From Caldifarciminota bacterium (GTDB taxonomy: Bacteria > Hydrothermota > Tepidihabitantia > SM23-42), in NCBI GenBank assembly GCA_023128195.1, contig JAGMEL010000362.1:1-5865 (forward strand): 5,865 bases of DNA, read 5' to 3'. This document shows positions 1-4,274 of the stretch, in pieces; the stretch's first letter is position 1; each line of letters opens with the position of its first letter. The notes below the pieces were generated by a model. The model searched no databases, was not told the DNA's origin, and was given only the letters and a program-made list of their open reading frames with translations. The position numbers and the translations under genes are program-made.

Positions 1-47
1 GCGGCAGTGGTAAAAAATACAAAAAGTGCTGCGGTAGATCTAAATAA
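1..47 (+). CDS. 3' end of a SEC-C motif protein (possibly SecA C-terminus), partial
   Basis: Only the last 14 codons and the stop are present. Reading from base 3 gives GSGKKYKKCCGRSK followed by TAA at 45-47. Bases 1-2 (GC) would complete a TGC cysteine codon, restoring the CGSGKKYKKCC core of the SEC-C motif. This motif binds zinc through conserved cysteines and closes SecA, where it helps bind SecB and ribosomes; it also ends many small uncharacterised SEC-C proteins. The tail of only three residues after the last Cys-Gly fits both cases. Nothing upstream is visible, so SecA cannot be told apart from another SEC-C protein. The motif is clear; the identity of the whole protein is not. Confidence 0.8.
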   Translation, partial: GSGKKYKKCCGRSK

Positions 48-55
48 TAAAATAA

Positions 56-73
56 GACAGAGCAAGCTCTGCC
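56..73. repeat. Short palindrome after the SEC-C gene
   Basis: Bases 58-71 (CAGAGCAAGCTCTG) are self-complementary, with one more G-C pair possible at 56/73 across a mismatch. The stem lies 8-10 bp past the stop codon at 45-47, where a transcription terminator could be. No T-run follows on the plus strand (CCACTACAATTACT), so it is at best an atypical terminator. It could equally be part of a dispersed intergenic repeat. Confidence 0.4.
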
Positions 74-192
74 ACTACAATTACTTTCGAATAGCCCAAT
101 AAACCTATCCTGCTTGTCCTATCTGTCCCGAGTATATCGAGAGGACCACAGTTGATGGATTAGGTAACTACTAAACTCTCACTCAAATGTAT

Positions 193-316
193 TTATCGCT
201 GTAATCTTGTTTTTATCTATGTAATCATATTATATGTTTATATATCTCTGAAATCTGTTTCTTATCTCTGTACTCATATTGCTTATCACTGTAATCTATC
301 CCTGATCACTGTAATC
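193..316. repeat. Six degenerate direct repeats, ~20-bp period
   Basis: Copies of a TTATCnCTGTAATC-like word start at 193, 213, 242, 262, 283 and 303, so the steps are 20, 29, 20, 21 and 20 bp. Copies 1, 5 and 6 are the best preserved (for example TTATCACTGTAATC at 283-296). The others differ at one to three positions. The spacers between copies are not conserved in sequence. The near-constant step of about two helical turns resembles a row of protein-binding sites, but the location between two gene ends argues rather for a degenerate minisatellite. No origin or replication gene is nearby. Confidence 0.7.
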
Positions 317-318
317 GA

Positions 319-340
319 AAGTTTCTGCATACAGAAACTT
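319..340 (-). terminator. Hairpin overlapping the stop codon of the distal ABC permease gene
   Basis: AAGTTTCTG (319-327) and CAGAAACTT (332-340) form a perfect 9-bp stem with a CATA loop. The right arm includes base 340, the last base of the TGA stop of the minus-strand permease gene. It is the last structure of the ABC operon, so a role in termination or 3'-end protection is plausible. On the minus strand the stem is followed by TCGATTACAG, not a clean T-run, so this is not a canonical intrinsic terminator. Confidence 0.45.
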
Positions 341-1182
341 CAGTAGAGCGATACAAAACCTTTTTTTCGACCATATCTGTCCATGAGCAGAAAAACCCCC
401 ATCCCAAAAGTGACCCAGACAACCAATATCAAAGAGAGACGCAGAAATATCGTACCAAGATCAAACGAAATGTGTTCACCGAGGAGCAAATGCCTTACAC
501 CCATTACACCATACGTCGTTGGTAGAAAAAGGGATACTTTCCTCAAGAAAATAGGTAGCACTACCAATGGATAGGCTATTGGCGTAACGATTATCATCAA
601 CGTACTCAATACTTCAGATAAAACCCACCATTGTTTAAGACCTATGGTAAGACCGGCAATCAACACTCCAAGCCCATAGAGACTAAATAGCATCAATGCG
701 ACGATGAACAGGACAGATAGAACACCTGTGGTGCCTGTGGTCTTAAACGAAATAGCGAAGACAAAACTGATAATGAACGCTTGAAACATCATGATAAGTC
801 CTTGATGGAGTGTGGAATGAAAAGCCATACCAGCAACATATACCCATCGCGGCACTGGTGCTGCAAAGACAGTATCGAGTGTTCCATACCACTGTTCCTT
901 GCGTAGTGACCATCCCATTGCCCAACAAGCAGTATTCAGAAATCCCATGATAAGATACCCGATGAACGTATAGGCAATCATATCGCTAACTCCGGTCAAA
1001 CTCCTTAAGTGTTCAGAAAAACGACCACCCAGTATTGCAATACCAAAGAGGAAATATGGCAGTAGATAAATAAATGGTCCGATAAACTGACGAAAGAAAT
1101 CTGGCTTGTACTTCCACTCAATCCGCCACTCTTTTATGTTTTCGGCATTAATTGCTCTGAGATAATGGATTACTCTACTCAT
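340..1182 (-). CDS. ABC-2 family transporter permease (second membrane subunit)
   Basis: A 280-residue integral membrane protein of the ABC-2 (DrrB/NodJ/YadH-like) type. It would pair with the other permease and the ATPase encoded just upstream to form an exporter in the cytoplasmic membrane. It has about six hydrophobic segments (near residues 35-53, 68-90, 115-140, 150-175, 180-205 and 245-270). It also has the cytoplasmic LRKEQWYGTLD motif at about 93-103, matching LRNEMFYGTLE in the neighbouring permease. The start at ATG 1180-1182 (MSRVIHYL) is preferred because AGGA lies 6 nt before it. A longer frame opens at an ATG at 1249-1251, but its extra 23 residues (rich in GDKQTRRQ-like octapeptides) are only translation of an 8-bp repeat tract. 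The gene ends in TGA inside a hairpin. Substrate unknown. Confidence 0.88.
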   Translation of the reverse strand: MSRVIHYLRAINAENIKEWRIEWKYKPDFFRQFIGPFIYLLPYFLFGIAILGGRFSEHLRSLTGVSDMIAYTFIGYLIMGFLNTACWAMGWSLRKEQWYGTLDTVFAAPVPRWVYVAGMAFHSTLHQGLIMMFQAFIISFVFAISFKTTGTTGVLSVLFIVALMLFSLYGLGVLIAGLTIGLKQWWVLSEVLSTLMIIVTPIAYPLVVLPIFLRKVSLFLPTTYGVMGVRHLLLGEHISFDLGTIFLRLSLILVVWVTFGMGVFLLMDRYGRKKGFVSLY

Positions 1183-1188
1183 AGGATT

Positions 1189-1192
1189 TCCT
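1189..1192 (-). promoter_or_regulatory. Ribosome binding site deciding the start of the distal permease
   Basis: On the minus strand AGGA lies 6 nt upstream of the ATG at 1180-1182. A second AGGAG (1196-1200) lies 13 nt upstream, and belongs to the purine-rich edge of the 8-bp repeat tract. This supports the shorter reading frame over the repeat-encoded extension. Confidence 0.6.
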
Positions 1193-1194
1193 AA

Positions 1195-1266
1195 TCTCCT
1201 TGTCTCCTGGTCCCCTTGTCTCCTTGTCTGCTTGTCTCCTTGTCCCCCCATCCCCTTGTCTCCTTA
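1195..1266. repeat. Nine tandem copies of an 8-bp unit (TCTCCTTG)
   Basis: From 1195 to 1266 the sequence falls exactly into nine 8-bp units of consensus TCTCCTTG, with variants such as TCCCCTTG, TCTGCTTG and TCCCCCCA. On the transcribed minus strand the unit reads as CAAGGAGA, which is rich in SD-like AGGAG. The tract fills most of the 95-bp gap between the two permease genes. Because 8 is not a multiple of 3, an open frame through it gives an octapeptide repeat (GDKQTRRQ), which produces a false N-terminal extension of the distal permease. Confidence 0.9.
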
Positions 1267-1277
1267 TAATCTGTGTA

Positions 1278-2081
1278 TTAGTAGTGTGCAAGCGTCCCCT
1301 TTGTTTTTGTCCTCTTCTCAATACGCATGAATATCCAAATACCTAACGGTACGATCGCAGCATCTAAACCAAGCAGAACCAGACTATTCTTTACAAAATC
1401 AAACTCAATACCCAATAAGATACCGCGCAGCGCGACTAACGCATACGTCAGGGGAATAAACACACTCACTGCCCTCGTTATAGGATGAACTTCAACAGGA
1501 TAACGAATCGGTGTAAAAAGAAAGAGGATATACTCAAAAAGATGGAGAATACCCTGTGATTCTTTAATAAGTAGTGTAAGCGCAGCGGCAATAAATCCAA
1601 CTCCATACAACCCGATCATGAGCAGAAGCAAGAAGAAGACAATCGGGATAATCCTGGTAAGCGTAATGGTGAGACCAAAAAAGATGACACATATTGATAT
1701 TTGAACTGCAACGAAAAATGTCGACAGTATTGAGTTATACAACGCCTTACCTAAAAGAATGTAGAACGGTCGCACGGGCGATGAAAGTATATGTTCGAGA
1801 GTACCATAAAACATCTCATTTCTCAATGCATTGCCCATGCTCCATACTGCAGTAAACATATAGGTGCTGAAGATCCCACCGATGAGGACGTAAGGGATAT
1901 ATTCGCCGGTTCCTGCGAGATTACTGAACGCAGTACTATGAAGACCGCCAATAAGTGCTTTGCCCTGAAATATCAAAGGCACGACCCATAAGAGTGGTGA
2001 AATGATCCAGAACACAATCTCAATAGGATAAGCAAGCAGGATTTTAACATCTTTCTTGATTTCTGCAATGATCACGCGCAT
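1278..2081 (-). CDS. ABC-2 family transporter permease (first membrane subunit)
   Basis: A 267-residue membrane protein of the ABC-2 type, encoded between the ATPase and the second permease and probably forming a heterodimer with the latter. Hydrophobic segments lie at about residues 18-38, 62-82, 107-130, 138-160, 163-182 and 235-255. The family's cytoplasmic motif appears as LRNEMFYGTLEHILSSP at about 86-102. The start is the ATG at 2079-2081 (MRVIIAEIKK), matching the short N-termini usual in this family. A TTG at 2112-2114 would add 11 residues, but that stretch lies in repeat DNA. Neither start has a good SD, so translation may depend on coupling or on the intercistronic structure. It ends with TAA at 1278-1280, 95 bp before the next gene. 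Substrate unknown. Confidence 0.88.
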   Translation of the reverse strand: MRVIIAEIKKDVKILLAYPIEIVFWIISPLLWVVPLIFQGKALIGGLHSTAFSNLAGTGEYIPYVLIGGIFSTYMFTAVWSMGNALRNEMFYGTLEHILSSPVRPFYILLGKALYNSILSTFFVAVQISICVIFFGLTITLTRIIPIVFFLLLLMIGLYGVGFIAAALTLLIKESQGILHLFEYILFLFTPIRYPVEVHPITRAVSVFIPLTYALVALRGILLGIEFDFVKNSLVLLGLDAAIVPLGIWIFMRIEKRTKTKGTLAHY

Positions 2082-2098
2082 ACTATAACCGCAGACAA

Positions 2099-2169
2099 CG
2101 CAAAAAACCCGCAAAATGCGCAGAGGATTTATTATCAGCGGTCTCTGAGTGCATTCTGCGGCCTCTGCG
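2099..2169 (-). repeat. Imperfect inverted repeat across the ATPase/permease junction
   Basis: The right arm (2141-2169) contains CTCTGAGTGCATTCTGCGG and CCTCTGCG. The left arm (2099-2126) carries the same kind of sequence in the opposite orientation (minus strand CCTCTGCGCATTTTGCGGG). The arms are separated by about 14 bp holding the TGA stop of the ATPase gene (2135-2137). The transcript could form a long imperfect hairpin between the ATPase and the first permease cistrons. The right arm is translated as the last residues of the ATPase (SQRPQNALRDR), so the repeat has become part of the gene. Confidence 0.65.
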
Positions 2170-3145
2170 AATAGTCGTCTTTCAAACTCGCACCAGTGAG
2201 GTGGACAAATACATCTTCTAATGTTGGAGAAGTAACAATCACTGAAAGAACCTTAACCCGTTCGCGGACTGTATCGATAACACGACTCAAAAGGTCTTCT
2301 GGATTCTCAGTATTCATTCGAATATAGGTAAGACCATCTTGTTTGCCAATATTCAAGCTTACAGATTCCCGAAAATGCTTAAAAACCTCATTGTCGAGGT
2401 CTCCAAGACACTTAACTTCTAAAACTTGTTCCTGCGGCATGCTTTGTTTTAACAAAACCGGTGTATCGAGCGCCTTTATTTTGCCATTATACATAAATGC
2501 CACACGTTCACACAATTCATCAGCTTCATCCATGTAATGGGTTGTCAAAAGAATCGTCTTCCCCAGTTTCGTGTGGAGTTCATCTTTTATAAAACCACGA
2601 ATAAACCTCGCAAAATATGGATCCAACCCCAGAGTTGGCTCGTCGATTAACAAGATTGGTGGATCGTGGATTAAGGTACGAGCAATTGACAATTTTTGCT
2701 TCATGCCAGAGGACAGCCTTTCAACCCTTTCACGTGCCTTATTCTTGAGATCCATTAGTTCGAGCAAATAATCGATCCGTTCAGCGGTTTTTTTTCGAGG
2801 TACACCGTAAAGCGCTGCGAAATACTTGAGATTTTCAACTGGTGTCAGTTTCCAATACAGAGATCTCTCGCCACCAGTTAACACGCCAATCATCCGTCTC
2901 ACGCCTAAAGGATCTTTGTTGATATCATACCCACCTACTGTAGCAGTTCCTTCATCAGGTATGAGCAGAGTGGATATGCATTTTATAAGTGTTGTCTTAC
3001 CTGCTCCATTCGGACCAAGCAAACCAAAAATCTCACCTTCCTTGATTTCAAAACTGACCCCATCCACTGCTTTAATTTCATCCTTACGCTTTTTCTTAAA
3101 TAGCTTTACAAGCCCCTTGAGCACGATGTTTTTCTTTGCAGACAT
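2135..3145 (-). CDS. ABC transporter ATP-binding protein (ABC-2 exporter, DrrA/NodI-like)
   Basis: A 336-residue nucleotide-binding subunit that powers the two ABC-2 permeases encoded downstream. Numbered from the ATG at 3143-3145 it shows Walker A GPNGAGKTT (about 44-52), signature LSSGMKQ (144-150), Walker B ILLIDEP (164-170), D-loop GLDP (173-176) and switch histidine in TTHY (about 203). The region where the Q-loop glutamine is expected reads GVLTGGERSLYWKLT, a variant seen in this subfamily. After the NBD comes the usual C-terminal extension ending TSPTLEDVFVHLTG. A further 15 residues (to LRDR) are mostly repeat-encoded. A TTG at 3161-3163 would add six residues but has no SD and lies in the probable -10 region. 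It is the first gene of the operon, divergent from the potassium channel. Transported substrate unknown. Confidence 0.93.
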   Translation of the reverse strand: MSAKKNIVLKGLVKLFKKKRKDEIKAVDGVSFEIKEGEIFGLLGPNGAGKTTLIKCISTLLIPDEGTATVGGYDINKDPLGVRRMIGVLTGGERSLYWKLTPVENLKYFAALYGVPRKKTAERIDYLLELMDLKNKARERVERLSSGMKQKLSIARTLIHDPPILLIDEPTLGLDPYFARFIRGFIKDELHTKLGKTILLTTHYMDEADELCERVAFMYNGKIKALDTPVLLKQSMPQEQVLEVKCLGDLDNEVFKHFRESVSLNIGKQDGLTYIRMNTENPEDLLSRVIDTVRERVKVLSVIVTSPTLEDVFVHLTGASLKDDYSQRPQNALRDR

Positions 3146-3152
3146 AGGAATA

Positions 3153-3180
3153 ATATTATCCAATTATTTAAATTATGCAA
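3153..3180 (-). promoter_or_regulatory. Possible promoter of the ABC operon
   Basis: On the minus strand TTGCAT (3175-3180) and TAATAT (3153-3158) are separated by 16 bp. An overlapping GATAAT at 3155-3160 is a better -10 but has no good -35. Either choice puts transcription start within a few bases of the ATG at 3143-3145, so the mRNA would be almost leaderless, which fits the lack of a correctly spaced SD. The match is weak and the region is AT-rich, so chance is a real possibility. Confidence 0.35.
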
Positions 3181-3215
3181 GTACTTATGGAAAAGACATC
3201 CGAACAACTGAGATA

Positions 3216-3244
3216 TTGACTTACACTGAAGCCGTATGTATAAT
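3216..3244 (+). promoter_or_regulatory. Sigma70-type promoter of the potassium channel gene
   Basis: TTGACT (3216-3221) matches five of six bases of the -35 consensus and TATAAT (3239-3244) matches all six of the -10, with an optimal 17-bp spacer. The expected start of transcription is about 3251-3252, and the A at 3252 is the first base of an ATG that opens the channel frame. The mRNA would therefore be leaderless or nearly so. The promoter would drive both the channel and the permease downstream. Confidence 0.75.
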
Positions 3245-3251
3245 GGATTGT

Positions 3252-4253
3252 ATGATATATCAAAAATTCGGTTTGATAATCATTTTGATTATCCTGGTGA
3301 TTTTTGGCGGTACTGCTGGTTATCAAATTATTGAAGGTTGGACATTCATCGAGGCTCTCTACATGACCGTTATTACAATATCAACAGTGGGATTTAAAGA
3401 AGTCGGACAGCTTTCAGGAACAGGTAGAATTTTTACTATTTTTTTGATATTAGGTGGAATTGTCGTAATTACAAGCGGAATTAGTTTAATATTCTCTTCA
3501 ATTATTGAGGGAACATTTGGCGAAATTATCAGGAGGCAAAGAATGGAGAAAAAGTTGGCGAGAATCAAAAGCCATTTTATAATCTGTGGCTTCGGAGCAG
3601 TTGGTGAAGATGTAGTAAATGAATTTATCCGTGAAAATAAACCGTTTGTTTTAATAGAAAAGGATAAAGTTATTTTAGACAAATTATTAAAAGAATTTCC
3701 TGATACAATTTTTGTAATTGGTGATGCCACAGATGATGAAATACTGAAGAATGCCCAAATTGAAAAAGCAAAAGGGATCCTTGCTGTATTAGGAAAAACC
3801 GCTGACAATCTCTACATCTGCCTCTCTGCTCGTTCATTAAATCCAAAACTAAGAATTATCGCGCGGGTTATTGAAAGTGAATCGATTGACAAATTAAAAA
3901 AAGCCGGAGCAGATTATGTCTTTTCTCCTGAAAAAATCGGAGGTATACGATTAGCTGCAGCTGCGTTGAAACCAGCAGTCACTTCTTTTCTAGATGCAAT
4001 AATCAGAGGTGAATACCTTGACCTTGTTCTTAATGAGGTTGAAGTTCAAGAGCATTCTTCCATTGTTAGAAAAACATTAAAAGAATCAGAAATTTCAAAA
4101 AATATAGGCGTTATCATTTCAGCAATAAAATCTGCGAATACGGATAAATTGAATTTTAACCCGAGTTCTAAAACCATAATAAATCCAAGTGATATTCTTA
4201 TTGTATTCGGCTCATCAAACCAGATTAAGCAACTCAAAAAAATATGTTCATAA
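3252..4253 (+). CDS. Two-TM potassium channel with RCK (TrkA_N/TrkA_C) domains
   Basis: A 333-residue K+ channel subunit of the MthK-like architecture, expected to form a tetrameric pore in the cytoplasmic membrane gated by a cytosolic RCK ring. TM1 is at about residues 7-27, pore helix and filter at 33-51 with TISTVGFKEV, and TM2 at 59-84. A charged linker (90-107) leads to a Rossmann RCK_N domain starting SHFIICGFGAVG, whose GxGxxG is at 113-118; E136 sits at the end of the second strand. A TrkA_C domain occupies about 250-333. The filter has Lys in place of the usual Gly-Asp after TVG[YF]. The start at ATG 3252 is chosen because it coincides with the predicted transcription start. An in-frame ATG at 3243 overlaps the -10 box, and the frame open further upstream is only antisense to the ATPase. 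No SD precedes 3252, but a strong one lies inside the gene before Met98. The gene is visibly more A+T-rich than the ABC operon. Confidence 0.92.
   Translation: MIYQKFGLIIILIILVIFGGTAGYQIIEGWTFIEALYMTVITISTVGFKEVGQLSGTGRIFTIFLILGGIVVITSGISLIFSSIIEGTFGEIIRRQRMEKKLARIKSHFIICGFGAVGEDVVNEFIRENKPFVLIEKDKVILDKLLKEFPDTIFVIGDATDDEILKNAQIEKAKGILAVLGKTADNLYICLSARSLNPKLRIIARVIESESIDKLKKAGADYVFSPEKIGGIRLAAAALKPAVTSFLDAIIRGEYLDLVLNEVEVQEHSSIVRKTLKESEISKNIGVIISAIKSANTDKLNFNPSSKTIINPSDILIVFGSSNQIKQLKKICS
3531..3545 (+). promoter_or_regulatory. Internal Shine-Dalgarno and start codon for a separate RCK domain
   Basis: A complete AGGAGG (3531-3536) lies 6 nt before an in-frame ATG (3543-3545), codon 98 of the channel gene. 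Translation from here would give a soluble 236-residue protein, MEKKLARIKSHF onward, made of exactly the RCK_N and TrkA_C domains without the pore. The channel MthK is known to use an internal start at an equivalent place to supply free RCK subunits for its octameric gating ring. The SD motif and spacing are seen directly; use of the site is inferred. Confidence 0.65.
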
Positions 4254-4274
4254 TTACGTAAAAAAATCGAAATT

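Larger units (their letters stand above)
48..339. other. Convergent intergenic region without genes
   Basis: This stretch lies between the 3' ends of the plus-strand SEC-C gene and the minus-strand permease. I see no convincing coding frame with an SD site and no tRNA. It holds a palindrome (56-73), a degenerate pyrimidine run around 108-130 that loosely resembles the 8-bp tract at 1195-1266, six copies of a 14-bp repeat (193-316) and a hairpin at its right edge. Because both flanking genes end here, a promoter role is not expected. Confidence 0.7.

Noticed and set aside
193..316. CRISPR array
   Set aside because: Repeat words are only 14 bp and degenerate, the gaps are 6-15 bp instead of spacer length, and there are no cas genes.
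383..574. Short plus-strand frame antisense to the distal permease
   Set aside because: Overlaps a solid membrane-protein gene; no SD or domain. The same holds for other short frames at 743-928, 1791-1991, 2343-2537 and 2571-2771.
1183..1251. N-terminal extension of the distal permease starting at ATG 1249-1251
   Set aside because: The 23 extra residues are translation of the 8-bp tandem repeat. The ATG at 1180-1182 has an SD at 6 nt and gives a normal family N-terminus.
2082..2114. TTG start for the first permease
   Set aside because: The extra 11 residues come from repeat DNA and there is no SD before the TTG. The ATG at 2079-2081 gives the usual short N-terminus, though its own SD is weak too.
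2826..3251. Long upstream extension of the channel frame (about 140 codons)
   Set aside because: It is antisense to the ATPase gene, unlike any channel N-terminus, and lies upstream of the predicted promoter.
3359..3808. Minus-strand open frame of 149 codons opposite the channel gene
   Set aside because: Antisense shadow of a well-supported gene; low-complexity Ser/Ile/Pro-rich translation with no recognisable domain and no SD.
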